From contig CM055102.1 of NCBI GenBank assembly GCA_029204225.1, forward strand, positions 4,581,520 through 4,645,519: a stretch of 64,000 bases of DNA, in the 5' to 3' direction. The stretch comes from Diphasiastrum complanatum. Its lineage: Eukaryota; Streptophyta; Lycopodiopsida; Lycopodiales; Lycopodiaceae. The first letter of the stretch is position 1. Each line of letters begins with the position of its first letter. The notes under the pieces were generated by a model. The model was not told the DNA's origin and ran no database searches. It saw only the letters and a program-made list of their open reading frames with translations. Below are positions 50,700 through 59,805 of this stretch, one piece after another. The translations under genes were made by a program, and so were the position numbers.

Positions 50700-50878
50700 T
50701 TTGTGGCATATTGACTGAGTTTGCCAGAAGGAGAAAACATGAGTAGTGCTATATCTATGTCACACAAGACAGATAACTCATAAGCTTTCTTGATCAATCC
50801 GTTTCTGCGCTTTGAATAAGTCACCTGCCTATTCGTCGGATTTTCAATCTTCTTAATTTCCAGTTTGACTCGCCCCAT
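32203..50878 (-). CDS. MIKC*-type MADS-box transcription factor, 11 exons
   Basis: GT-AG exons on the - strand are 50878-50694, 48036-47980, 47797-47779, 47593-47532, 47349-47331, 47107-47046, 33794-33692, 33491-33453, 33346-33305, 33078-32933 and 32629-32203 (TGA). All phases agree, giving 386 residues (380 plus six if a GT at 32223-32222 is not used as a donor). The MADS domain starts [20 protein letters not shown] and contains [20 protein letters not shown], closest from memory to the AGL66/67/104 (S-type) MIKC* group. The I region has [20 protein letters not shown]. The K region has [33 protein letters not shown] and [18 protein letters not shown]. The C-terminal part has [22 protein letters not shown] proteins act as nuclear dimers, mainly in male gametophytes or gametophytes generally. 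No internal stop or frame break was seen. Exon 3 and 5 borders rest on phase and splice sites only. Confidence 0.88.
32224..32629 (-). CDS. MADS exon 11, Gln/Ser/Gly-rich C-terminal domain
   Basis: One nucleotide completes the Arg codon started in exon 10. The exon then reads [20 protein letters not shown] and continues with low-complexity Q, S and G ([47 protein letters not shown]). C-terminal domains of MADS proteins are variable and often activating. A GT at 32223 could be a donor. If unused, translation ends at TGA 32205-32203. Confidence 0.75.
33692..33794 (-). CDS. MADS exon 7, end of the K region
   Basis: The exon follows the 13.25-kb intron. It encodes [19 protein letters not shown] then [15 protein letters not shown], matching the Y-x-P-D-...-L...CE..L...L.RV..R pattern at the end of the MIKC* K region. 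A (CT)n tract lies 20-40 bases upstream of its acceptor. Confidence 0.88.
33815..33832. repeat. (GA)n repeat next to the exon 7 acceptor
   Basis: On the transcript strand this is a (CT)9 tract starting about 20 bases before the AG of intron 6, so it may serve as the polypyrimidine tract. Confidence 0.8.
34000..35120. other. Intron 6 sequence without recognised element
   Basis: I see no coding domain or clear transposon here. A CGCGCGTGCGCG word occurs at about 34265. Confidence 0.4.
35130..37163 (+). mobile_element. Copia remnant in MADS intron 6 (integrase end to RNase H)
   Basis: The + strand shows [20 protein letters not shown] then PSLKNLR (integrase end, 35260-35345), a Val/Glu/Lys repeat linker (35400-35715), broken RT (36100-36480), [20 protein letters not shown] and [16 protein letters not shown] (36600-36740), and the RNase H tail [34 protein letters not shown] (36975-37100). 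A polypurine AAGGGGGAGG leads into TGTTGG at 37164. Many stops make it dead. Confidence 0.8.
35400..35715 (+). repeat. GAAGTC-type minisatellite in the Copia integrase-RT linker
   Basis: Irregular repeats of GAAGTCGAAGT, AAAGTCACCGAAGT and similar words encode Val-Glu/Lys-Val-x-Glu-Val stretches such as [11 protein letters not shown] and [12 protein letters not shown]. It sits between integrase and RT, normally an acidic linker. Confidence 0.7.
37164..37400 (+). repeat. Copia 3' LTR start with a 9-bp hairpin
   Basis: The LTR begins at 37164 after the polypurine tract. TGTTGGATT (37164-37172) is the exact inverse of AATCCAACA (37186-37194). The right end is unknown and another Copia fragment starts near 37400. 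Confidence 0.55.
37400..39430 (+). mobile_element. Second Copia remnant, same orientation
   Basis: Pieces in order are a pre-integrase-like region (37413-37730), [11 protein letters not shown] and [11 protein letters not shown] with DSFKAFKQQ (integrase core, about 37730-37970), an RT start around [10 protein letters not shown] and [11 protein letters not shown] (38715-38830), and RT around [16 protein letters not shown] (39210-39255), where the YVDD motif reads YVDY. RNase H and a 3' LTR are not seen. It is broken by many stops. Confidence 0.7.
39430..41082. other. Intron 6 sequence without recognised element
   Basis: No domain is recognised. There is a T run near 40110, and short frames only. 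Confidence 0.4.
41083..42025 (-). repeat. Copia 3' LTR, about 943 bp, inverted partner of 44329-45250
   Basis: On the - strand, a purine tract (AAGAAGGAG) is followed by CATTTGAATTTTGATTTCAC and TTCAA, which aligns with the + strand LTR at 44329 (TGTTGGAATTTTAATTTCAC). Similarity continues to the far ends (TCCCAATA at 41083 against CTCTCAACA at 45250). Both contain the same tRNA-length internal words, for example GATCTAGTTGCCAC. Confidence 0.75.
42026..42510 (-). pseudogene. Copia RNase H tail
   Basis: The - strand frames read [60 protein letters not shown] and [20 protein letters not shown], the C-terminal Copia RNase H in order, directly before the 3' LTR. Frames shift near 42330 and upstream. 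Confidence 0.8.
42510..42800 (-). pseudogene. Degenerate NLR (NB-ARC P-loop) gene fragment
   Basis: The - strand reads [20 protein letters not shown], then [22 protein letters not shown], ending in a stop near 42658. This resembles the NB-ARC P-loop and RNBS-A region of plant NLR receptors (G-x-G-G-V-G-K-T-T, A..V, L...F, then NVR..S). The P-loop is broken: the second Gly of the pair is Arg, the Lys is lost (Ile), and one codon is missing. Sequence like LPQQDINLN after the stop may extend it to about 42510. Recognition is from pattern memory only. Confidence 0.45.
42888..43079 (-). CDS. Unrecognised 63-residue frame, possible captured exon
   Basis: The frame begins [20 protein letters not shown] and continues with [20 protein letters not shown] and [11 protein letters not shown] before a stop. 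Composition is protein-like (varied, no low complexity), unlike the chance frames around it. It lies just upstream, on the same strand, of the NLR-like fragment and could be part of the same captured gene. I do not recognise the domain. Confidence 0.3.
   Translation of the reverse strand: MLIFPSIDAMDRGPHHEWALPLDNIRISPRPKLAVEYLRAYDMWQKCDNAMSRIVKKNNIAIE
43080..44328. other. Intron 6 sequence without recognised element
   Basis: This stretch separates the two inverted LTRs. It has short frames only and no domain seen. An imperfect CAATCATTCATTATGGT repeat occurs at about 43150-43195. Confidence 0.4.
44329..45250 (+). repeat. Copia 5' LTR, 922 bp
   Basis: The LTR starts TGTTGGAATTTT and ends CTCTCAACA, giving TGTTG...CAACA ends. 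It is followed by one base and a PBS. The diverged copy at 41083-42025 lies in the opposite orientation and belongs to a different insertion of the same family. Confidence 0.85.
45252..45263 (+). other. Primer binding site
   Basis: TGTTATCAGAGC differs by one base from TGGTATCAGAGC. It lies one base after the LTR end. Confidence 0.8.
45308..45450 (+). pseudogene. Copia gag N-terminal fragment
   Basis: After a broken start (MEQSSSGI), the frame reads [20 protein letters not shown] then GS, the hallmark start of Copia gag (the FxxWKxRM...L...W.V.G segment). Similarity ends near 45450, so the rest of the element is gone. Confidence 0.8.
45480..45672. repeat. MITE-like or dispersed repeat with CAGTGACC/GGTCACT ends
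   Basis: TTTTCAGTGACCTTT (about 45575) and AAAGGTCACTAAAAA (about 45643) are inverted with respect to each other, about 55 bases apart. The left part resembles 20041-20115. CAGTG is a common hAT terminus. No target duplication was identified. Confidence 0.3.
45998..46036. repeat. (CT)n microsatellite, 39 bases
   Basis: An uninterrupted CT run in MADS intron 6 that reads (GA)n in the transcript. Confidence 0.95.
46142..46196. repeat. (GA)n microsatellite, 55 bases
   Basis: A GA run 105 bases from the CT run above, so the two are complementary and could pair in DNA or in the intron RNA. Confidence 0.95.
47046..47797 (-). CDS. Two successive 19+62-nt exon pairs of the K region
   Basis: Exons 3 and 4 (47797-47779, 19 nt; 47593-47532, 62 nt) are followed by exons 5 and 6 (47349-47331, 19 nt; 47107-47046, 62 nt). 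Lengths and phases repeat exactly, and the introns before the two 19-nt exons are both about 182 bp. Encoded peptides are [23 protein letters not shown] and [22 protein letters not shown]. Both 62-nt exons give heptad-like amphipathic helix. This fits the K-region exon duplication described for MIKC* genes. Confidence 0.75.
48037..50693 (-). other. MADS intron 1 (2.66 kb)
   Basis: The intron has a GT donor at 50693-50692 and an acceptor AG before 48036. I recognise no transposon coding sequence here, in contrast to intron 6. It could hold intronic regulatory sites as in other MADS genes, but none is demonstrated. Confidence 0.6.
50631..50692. repeat. (GA)n microsatellite abutting the exon 1 donor
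   Basis: The 62-base GA run reads (CT)31 on the gene strand and starts with the T of the GT donor, so positions from +2 onward of the intron are repeat. Confidence 0.95.
50694..50878 (-). CDS. MADS-box exon 1 (DNA-binding domain)
   Basis: This exon encodes the whole DNA-binding and dimerisation domain: the basic N-terminus with [10 protein letters not shown], the helix [20 protein letters not shown], and then [10 protein letters not shown]. The ATG at 50878 gives the universal MGR start. The exon ends AACAACAG and the donor reads GTCTCTCT, where a long CT repeat begins at once. If the intron is retained, the frame stays open through the repeat as (Ser-Leu)n to a stop at about 50414. Confidence 0.92.
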
Positions 50879-51987
50879 CCTATCTTTCGTGTATCAATTC
50901 TGTAAAGAAAGTTTGTACTCTTTTCCACAGGTTCTCTACCCTGTACAGTCTATCAGATACAAATATGCTTAATCTCAACACGAATTCTCTAGCATTTCAT
51001 TTACAGGTCCAATTGCCTCCCGTATTTCAGGGCTAGCCAGATCTAAGCACGAATCTTGACGAGACTACCTTTGCTGTGGGACGGATGAACTTCTCTTGTG
51101 TCTTTCAGTTGATACCCTAATTTTAGTGTTTGCCATATTACCGGTGCTTCTTTTCCTGGTTTGCCACGAGAAACCTTTCTTCTTGACCGATTTCCATCAG
51201 CAAATTTTTCCCTTAATCCCATTTCCAGGGCAACGAGTAAACAAATCCTTTCTCCTCTTCTGTCAGTTCTGTCCAGGATATCGGCTCGGTAATTGGATCT
51301 CTATTCTTGCTTTGCTTTGTCATGTGAATTTGTAGATTCCACACAGCAATTGTCTGACCAATATCGATGGAGCTGCTTTCCTTGCACACTGTGTGTTCCC
51401 CTCTTAAGAAAGAAATAGGAAGCCAGACGGTGGCAAAGAACTAAAAAGCAAAAACCGTACGAACTTCCGGAACTCAAAATCTAATTATGGAAGCACAGGA
51501 AGAATGTTTGCGCCATTGCTGCTTTATCCTCAAGCAAGATATAGATCGAATATCATTGGGTCAAAGCTTTCCGATCTGACAAAAAAACCTAGAGCAGAAG
51601 CTTAAGATGACGCTCAACCAGCTCCACCCAGCTCCACCAAGCAGAAGCTCAAGATTGCATAGGCCCCACCGCAGACTAAATAGAGCAAGAAAAAGTCAGT
51701 ACGAGGCATCTGTGAATACCCATCGCTCGATTCTCACTTCAAGCACTGGCTGCAAATTAGTGTCGATCCGGGCGCAGGGTTCAGGAATCGGGATCCAGGA
51801 ATCCAGATGCATCAACGAAATATACCGGCAGAAGGGAAGACGATGGATCGTGCGCATTGACATGAATCAGACGTGGCAGGTCCCCCAGCGCCCGCAACCT
51901 CCATGCTTCCCCGTCCTGTTGCTGAGAGGTCCCTTGGGAGTCGGGATAGGGAGTGAGCGAGCGGTACATACGTAGGTGGGCAGTGGG

Positions 51988-52019
<32 letters not shown>

Positions 52020-52290
52020 GGTAGAGTATGGCAGAGGGAAAGGGCGGGGTCCAGTGTGCGTGCGGCCAGAGCGTCATGTCCTTCTCCTCCGGCGGAAGAT
52101 CGCAAACAACGAGGGAAGGAGGGACGCCGAGTGAGAGACTTCATATTTTTTTGTTTATTTCTTGGAATTCTTTGCTCTTATTTGATTGGGTTAAAGTTCT
52201 CTGGGGGCACGAGACGAGAGGGAAGGGTGGAAGCAACCGCGATGAAGCCAAGGACGCTGCCAGGAGAGGTGGAGCGTGCCATCGTGTTTA
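50879..52290 (-). promoter_or_regulatory. Putative 5' leader/promoter region of the MADS gene
   Basis: This segment is upstream of the ATG and free of recognised transposons. Its distal part (about 51600-52290) is clearly richer in G+C and CG than flanking DNA and contains a (TAC)n run at 51988-52018. Plant MADS transcripts often have long leaders. No TATA box or CArG box could be assigned with confidence. Confidence 0.35.
51988..52018. repeat. (TAC)n microsatellite
   Basis: About ten TAC units lie in the GC-richer upstream region. On the gene strand it reads GTA. Confidence 0.95.
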
Positions 52291-52467
52291 ACCCCTCAAA
52301 CATTTTGTCACCCTTTTTTCTTGCTATTAAGTAGTATTATTTTTACAAAGGAAACTTGGCATCTTTCTTAGGAGAAGGTGTGAGGCAAAAAGTAAATTAT
52401 GGCAATAAATTTATCTCACAAGGTGCGTGTAAACAAATTTTATAGCAAAAAAAAGATTTTTCCTCAA

Positions 52468-52610
52468 GCCCTTTTGCCTTGGCGAAGGGCGTCTGCCTGA
52501 AAGGGCAGTGCAGGAAGGGGCCCTTCTGCCTGAAGAATGGCTTCCGCCCTCAGGATACCCTTCTAGGGCGGAATGCCCTCGGAGAGGGACCTTCTAGAAT
52601 CCCACACCAT
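52468..52610. repeat. GC-rich patch of short inverted repeats
   Basis: GGAAGGGGCCCTTC, CCTGAAAGGGCAG, CTGCCTGAAG and CCGCCCT...AGGGCGG words form several overlapping imperfect palindromes within AT-rich DNA. There is no coding domain. Origin unknown. Confidence 0.5.
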
Positions 52611-52619
52611 AAAAAAAGT

Positions 52620-55600
52620 TTACATGCATTTTTCAGGTTAAAAGGTTCGCGTAAGAAAAGGTAACGAAAACTTTCATACACTTTTTTATTCTTGAAAGGT
52701 ACATGCAAACAAAATGTCATTCCAAAAGAAATTTTACACAGGAATGTGCACGTAAATACAGTTTGATTTCAAACAAATTGACTATCAATTTCATAAGCCT
52801 TAAAGAATTGTTGACTTTCAAAAATTCTCTACTGTCAAAATTTTAGATTTTGGTGAAACTTTTACTCTATTATATAAACCTTAGGTCTTAGAACATAGTC
52901 TAGGATTTTTTTTTTAAGCTTATTATAATAGTTTAAAGGGGGGGGGGGGGTTTCGTCCTTCCTGGTCGTAAAATTAGTTTTTACGTTTTTTTAATGGTTT
53001 TTTGTCATAAATTTTTATTTATACTCACCTTCCACGAAGAAGGTGCCATGTAAAAAAAATCTAGTAGTTGGGGATATTGACTTCAACTTTTTGAACAGGA
53101 GGGAAATCAAGGAAGTTTCCCAAACACTTATTTGGCCCACTGCTCATGAAAAAAGGACAATTAATACCAATGTGTCACTTTTGTTTTCCTCAATTGGTTT
53201 TAAATTTAATTGCTTGATCTCAAACTAGCCTGAAACTCAGAGTGGAGCCTTGATAGCTGGTCTTGCCAAGAAATTGGCAAGCACGATGAAGCATGTCAAG
53301 TTCTTGGAGAATGCCCATGATGTGCTGACAATTTAGTGATTTTGTTTTTAGATTTTTCACAATAGTGATTGTGAGGATTTTCAGAAAAGCTCTCTCTTCT
53401 ATGTGAGTTTGAGTTGAGATACATCTTGCTTATTTTTACTTGTATATTCGAGTACTTTTATTTTTTTATTTTCCAACACGCATGAAGAAGATGTCTAAGA
53501 TCATTTGAATCACCTTGTTTAATTTTGAATTTTAGTATAAAGAGGTTGCAATGTAGCATTTTTGGTGCCTTGTTAGTACCATGAAGTTATCTTGTATCCA
53601 ATTGTTGACTTTGGGAGCCAAATTTTGACTCCACTCACGCAATTAATTATGGAAAGTCTTCCCTCTTTTTCCCTTTGTATTTTGAACGAAATTTTAGATC
53701 ACAAAACTTGTCATGTGTATTGAGCACGTGACATTGGGGGGAGGATATTTTGAACCACAATTGTAGTGAGAGTGGTGGGCTCCCACGGATTTAAGGGTGG
53801 GGAGAAATGATACTATCTTGCAGAGATGGTGGTATCACCCATCCTCACCATTGGTGGTTTGTTGCACCATGACTGACTTGTCAGTCATAGTGCGGTATAT
53901 GCTCATCATCCATGACATTAAACTTGTAAAGCTCATACAAACCAAAAAATTTCAAACTTCGCTCATAAAAAACAAACTATATTATTCTTTACCCATAGTC
54001 CTCTATGCAATTTTGCTATGATGAGGAAAGCCCCTACCATTTGAGAAAACCACAATCCTAGGGTAATTTTATAGAGCTCAGTGGACAATAAGTGTAGTTA
54101 TTTTTCCTATGTTTAAAACAAACCTCACGATTTTTACACTATGGTTGTACCTTAAGACTTTCTAAAATAGGCCCTTGAATAGGTATTATTGAACTAGGCT
54201 CATAGTAGATACTTTTTACCATGTGATAGATCATGGACCTCTTTCTACGATGTGCCAAGCTTCAAACCTCAAGACTATCCAGCTCATAAGAAACCAATCC
54301 CCTAGGGCTACCCTCCAATTTTCTACTTTGTCATATGGAGTTAATTCTTTGCTATGGTTACTATACATTACACCCCATGAAATCCATGCATACAATTTAC
54401 ATTCTCAATTGGGTTCATGACATACAAGTATTCATTTTTTGTTTTTAACATGCAATACAAACCATCTCACAATCTTTACATCATGAAAAGTCCACATTAT
54501 ACTTTCTCAAATTGTGGAAATCTCTTGGGTCAGGGCTTTCCACCATATAAAAAGCCTAAAATGAGCTAGATATGAAAGGAGTAAACTTACATGGTTGGTA
54601 GAGAAATAATATGATTTTGACAACTATTTGACAAAACATCTTGGCTTTAATATTTACTAGATACATTTCATACTGATTTTAGAAAACCAAATAGTTATGA
54701 TGTTCATGACTAGTCTTACCTCATAAAAGGTTTTTGACAAACTCCACCTAGAATACTAGAAGTCTATGTTCTTCATCGAAATGCTGAAAAGGTATTTTGA
54801 TGGTCTCCTGTTTTCATGTTGAGAATGACTAAAATCTTAGATGGATTTCATTTTGACAGTTTGCAAGTAGGCTTGTGAACTTGAATGAAAACCTACCACT
54901 TTAAAAAGTTGATGAAATGTACTAGGTTGGCAAAGGAAAACATCAACTAGACTAAAAATTGTAAGAAAATAGTTCGTGTGCAACAAAAATAGCCGAGGCC
55001 ATGACATGACTCTATGTCATAATGGCTTGCCATTCTTCACCACATTGCAGATTGATGGAAGTAATGGATGTGAATCTCATAAAAAATTTCTCGAATGTGG
55101 CCATCATAAATGCTAGGCAAATGAGCCAAAATGTCAGATACATTATAGGCTAGCAAACTCATACAGTTTTTCTTGAAGTTCAAGGTCTATTGATAACCTC
55201 CTCACCTTAATATGTGTCTATCTCATCCCACAATAGCATAGTGGTCAACAAAGAACTTGTTGAGATGTAGAAGATCAAGGCTTGACTACAATTGTGTGTG
55301 TCCACTATTCTTGGAGGCTTGGGCCCAAAACTAGGCTATGCCAACTTGTGGATGTTCATAAAGTACATAAATTGTAAATGCTAAATACAACAAGAAGACT
55401 AATTATATTGGCGAACAAAAGGTGTCACCTTAAGTCTTACATGATGGGATGGTGGAGATCATGTTTAGGAACAACCATTTTCAATTGTAATATTTAGGTA
55501 CTACACCCTTGGCCATCTCTTTTCACTATGCTCACTTCTTGAAATTATGGAATAACAAATCCTAAAAGGTATTCCACTTTTGGAAGCTTTGGAGGTAATA

Positions 55601-57070
55601 TTATCATCTCATCTTTGGTTCTCTCCTACATTTGTGTAGAATACTTGATGTATGTTTGTTCAATATCTATTGGAGAGGACTTAAATGTGTTATTGCTATT
55701 GTATGGCCTATTTATAGAGAATAGGATCAAATATAAATAGATGTTCAATAGCTTTTGATTTTATTTCATTTTGGGAGAGTGATCTTGATCAAACTAGTAA
55801 GGTTGTGTAGAAATTGTCTAACATGTACAATCTGACAAATGATTTGTTGTGCAATTTCTATTCTCTCTATGTTGTCTATCTCTTTTTCTCTCTCTAAACA
55901 AGCTTTAGTACATGCAACAAGTGTATTTGTAATCATGGACATGGTTTTTATAATTTATTGAAATCAAGTTTTCAATCCTTTATGGATCTTCTGTGTATAT
56001 GGAAGACAAAATCATGATGCATAGTAAATTACAGTTTCAAGATTAAAGGTCATTGGCCTTTGAACTTTTAGGTTTTCCTTTAATGTTTGAAACTTTTAGA
56101 AGGACCATGTCCATTTTAGCTTTGGTGATACTAAAAACATGAAGTAGAAAGGGCAACATTATTGAGCTTCCGTATCTAAGAGGTCTATTGAGCACACATA
56201 AATATCATCAATGTTTTGGATTGAGGATTCAACTCATAGTTGTAAGCACTAATGGTAAGAGACAATATCACAACAGAAGAAGCATACATGTCTTTTGACA
56301 AGCCATGAATTGATACTTGTTTAAGTTAAGTACATTGAATCTTGTGAAAGACTCTATAAGGTTCACATTAGGTGTTCATGCAATATAAACAATTGAATAT
56401 AGTCATATGTTATTGTTTATATTAAAAATATAAAGATCAACCACTATGTCAAACCTATGATTTTGGAAATATTATGTGTCAACAAGGAGTATTAGAAAGA
56501 TGATCCAACAATTTGCTCCATCCACATAGGTCTTCTTATTGGCTTGTGTACAAATTAAAGAATCGTACAATTTAATCACATGGGCATAAAAGAGTTACCC
56601 ATAGACATTTTTATCACAATCACCCACATAGTTTAGAGTGAAAGAATTCTAGTTCTGTGATGTGAAGATATATGGTAAATCAATAGCCACATGATTACTA
56701 ATATTGATATATTCTAGTAATGTTATTTACACAACTAGAAAGTGTAATGGCCTTGATCTTTGTATATGAATATGACTTTGTTATATAACGTTTGTCAACT
56801 ATAAGCTAGAATGAATATGTGATGAATTTGTGCGTAGATTATCTAGTACAATGTCAATCTTAATCATTGCTACCTATTATTATCTCTAATATTTTAGAGC
56901 TCTTAAAATGAGTAGATTTTACTCAATATATATGTAATATCTATTTTTCTCATAAAAAAATCTCCATTAATATTGTCCTATCATTTTACGGCACCAAATT
57001 GCCAATATCTTTTCTTTCCCTTATGGCTTGATATTATTCAAACATGTAAAGTTATTATCTAATGTAGGTT
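52620..57070. other. No gene recognised
   Basis: This is AT-rich sequence with only short chance frames and a poly-G run at 52939-52950. I see no exon-like blocks, LTR ends or PBS. Confidence 0.45.
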
Positions 57071-57085
57071 TCAACTAATGGAATG

Positions 57086-57171
57086 CTTCTTGGTTTTCAA
57101 GGGGAGGCTCGAACTTGGGACCAATGAAACTTTGGATGCCAAGCTAACCAACTCAACCAACCCCCCTTGGG
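57086..57171 (-). mobile_element. Retroposed tRNA-like element (86 bp) with 15-bp target duplication
   Basis: TCAACTAATGGAATG occurs exactly at 57071-57085 and 57172-57186, flanking an 86-bp insert. On the - strand the insert has a tRNA-like box A (GGTTGAGTTGGTTAGC), a box-B-like AAGTTCGAGCC and potential acceptor pairing of CAAGGGG with CCCCTTG. The long perfect duplication is typical of LINE-mobilised SINEs. No poly(A) tail is present. Confidence 0.75.
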
Positions 57172-57189
57172 TCAACTAATGGAATGGTA

Positions 57190-58700
57190 TCATAACTTGT
57201 TAAAACTCCTCTTCTTGGGTAGTATATGTGTTTCTCATGCTATGAATCTTCATAATATTGAACCTTATGCTTTATGTGGTTAACCTCCAAAATTGGCATG
57301 TCATAAATGCATTGTTTATGATGCATTTTAGCTCCTTATAATAATAAGATCTCTTAGATTCATTTGTGTTACATTATTTAGGACTCCTATGATGATGCAT
57401 TTATGCCTAATCACCTATTTGCTATTTTTCTTAATTTCTTAGATATTATTCTAAATATAAACAAAATCCATTACAATTTTTAGCAATAGACATTTGACAA
57501 ATATAGTAGTCAAGTCATATATAACTATGGTCATAATAATTTTCAAAATTCCTCAAGCTTAGCCTAAGTAAATCAACATTTTATATTAAATCATATTGAA
57601 ATGCACATTGCATGTTAGAGAAATATGCAAAATCATTACAATTACAATAGAGCACATAATACCTCATCAAAAATTTAGAAATATTAAACCTCTACCATGT
57701 GGTTGTGAGAAGTAATTTTTGAGTTGTAAAGTCAAAATATTAAATTCTTGGGATGTTTCATTTCAATGAGCATATCATATTTTGAAAGAATAAACTCAAC
57801 CTTTCAGCTCCACACATCTAGTGAAGAACATCTAATTCCTTTTATTTCAAATGTGTGAGAGTTTCATTTAGATATATCATTTTTAGACCCACACAAAAAA
57901 TGAAATGATTTGACAGCATGCAACATATCCACTTGCCAAAATTCTCAATATTAATTTCGTGTTGATGTGGTCGTTGACACTAAATATCAAAGATAGAAGA
58001 TATTAGCAAAAGTGAGCACCCTTGACCATCATCATATAGATGTATGGCATGTGGACATGTACTATGCCATGTGGACATGTACTATGCCATGTGGACATGT
58101 GATATTTATGATTATGGTAGGAAATCCATTATAGAAAAACATATTTGGCAATGCAATTATGATAGTATGATTCTACATAAATGAATGTTATCATTGATAT
58201 TGATTTCTTTTTTCAAATGATTAAAATTGACATGATATTAAAATAACATGTCGGTCCAATGTGGTCATTGATAGTAAAACTACATCAAAATAAAATGTTG
58301 CATTTAGGCACAACAATGCCAGTGGAAGTTGTAGATGGTCCCATTATCTATGATCACAATATGAGAACCATCATGTATGTCTGACTTTGAAAGTTCACTT
58401 AAAATTCAAAAATTGAATATTTGATCATGTATCTCAGATTTGGAATTAAAAAATGACATGGGACCATTTACACAATGACTTAATTTTTTTTTGGATTACT
58501 ACAATGATTATTTACAAAAGAAAAAATATATCTAAAATTTGGTCTAAATCACCACAATCCGAACTTGATAGGCAACTAAGTTCGCTATATAAGTATTTAA
58601 AATACCAAGAAACGAACCAAAATGTTATGTTAAAGTGTAACCATTATATTACGAGCTAAGATTGACAACAATATCTTCTCATAATAGTTATAAAAAAAGA
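57190..58700. other. No gene recognised
   Basis: AT-rich sequence. It holds a 20-bp tandem repeat described separately and no recognised coding region. Confidence 0.45.
58046..58101. repeat. 20-bp tandem repeat, about three copies
   Basis: GCCATGTGGACATGTACTAT is repeated at 58046, 58066 and 58086 (the last copy is partial). Confidence 0.9.
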
Positions 58701-58704
58701 GGCT

Positions 58705-59513
58705 TTAATAATGGTTGTTGGTCTTGTGGTTGTTGAGCCGCTTCCGTGACCTGGGGACTGGATATCCCCACTCCTCCCCCCCCAAAACTTGTGCCGGTGG
58801 TGATGTTGGTGGCGTTGGCATAGTAATCAATGTGGGTTGGGTGGTGACTTGATCTGGCTGACCTGTGACTTGAGATACTGTCGTGTCAGGTGCTAGTGTA
58901 GAGGTAGTTGCTCCATCACCCCCGTCGATGACATGTGAGGGTGATGAGTGTGGTTGTGAGGCCGTGGATGAGCTTTCATCATCTGAGGTGGACCCATATG
59001 AAACTAATCCCACTGGTGATGTGCTTCCAGCTTGAAGCTTATTTTGCATCCTTTGTTGCCTTGTGTCTGGCAACCGGGCCTTGGAGGTATCGGCCTCTTG
59101 AGCTCCGGAGGTTGCAGCTGCTTGTGGGTCCGGTTGTGGGCTTCTTTGCTTCTGTACCAGAGGGAGAATACTGGTGTTTACTCGTTTAGGCTGGGATCCC
59201 GATGGTGAAGTGGCCCTTGATCGTGCACGCTTGGACTTTGTTGACTCAATGGGAATTTCCCATGCCTTCTCATAGGAGGAACTATTAGCTGGCACGACCT
59301 TGTTGTAGCATTGTAGTTGGCATATATCATATGCACGAGGTACGGGCTTTGATACCCCGTCAAGACTGGCATCTAGAACTCAATGGCTTGAAAGAAGGAT
59401 GCTGCCTGTTGGTACCAATGTTGCATTTCAGTAACGTCCAATTTGGACAATTGGATGTCGAGCTTATTGGCATCAAGGTCATTAGAATTGGAGGCAGGGT
59501 TGGTAGACATGAT
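58705..59513 (-). pseudogene. Ser/Pro/Thr-rich ORF near a gypsy element, unrecognised
   Basis: Reading starts at ATG 59513 (MSTNPASNSNDLDANKLDIQ, then MQHWYQQAASFFQAIEF), meets a TAG, continues MPVLTGYQSPYLVHMIYANY, shifts frame near 59295, and stays open for 196 residues to 58705. The long part has a basic cluster (ESTKSKRARSRATSPSGSQP) and is rich in S, T, P and Q. It lies downstream of the integrase and tandem arrays on the same strand. It may be an extra ORF of the gypsy element or the gag of a neighbouring copy. I recognise no domain. Confidence 0.45.
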
Positions 59514-59580
59514 GAAAAAACTGGGAAATAAGAATCTAAAAAAGGGTGTCAGTTGAGATTTCAGATAGGATTAACAGTTG

Positions 59581-59805
59581 TCGGTTGAGATGTGAGCGGA
59601 GGGCGTCGGTTAAGATGTGACCAGATGGCATCGACTGAGATGTGAGCGGAGGGCGTCGGTTGAGATGTGAGCGGAGGGCGTCGGTTGAGATGTGAGCAGA
59701 GGGCGTCAGTTGAGATGTGATGGAAAGGCATCGGTTGAGATGTAATGGAAAGGTGTCGATTGAGATGTAATGGAAAGGCGTCGGCTGAGATGTAATGGGA
59801 AGGAA
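59581..59805. repeat. 25-bp minisatellite, nine copies
   Basis: Nine units of exactly 25 bp begin TCGGTTGAGATGTGA and end in a GCGGAGGGCG-like or TGGAAAGGCG-like variable half. Because 25 is not a multiple of 3, all three - strand frames cycle through the same peptides and stay open, which creates overlapping false ORFs at 59536-60086. Confidence 0.95.

Noticed and set aside
51812-52144. 110-residue - strand ORF with a Ser run, upstream of the MADS gene
   Set aside because: The Ser run is the (TAC)n microsatellite read out of frame. It is more likely leader or promoter DNA.
58705-59513. Host nuclear protein gene
   Set aside because: It lies next to gypsy pol on the same strand, with a stop and a frameshift and no introns. 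Retroelement origin is more likely, but unproven.
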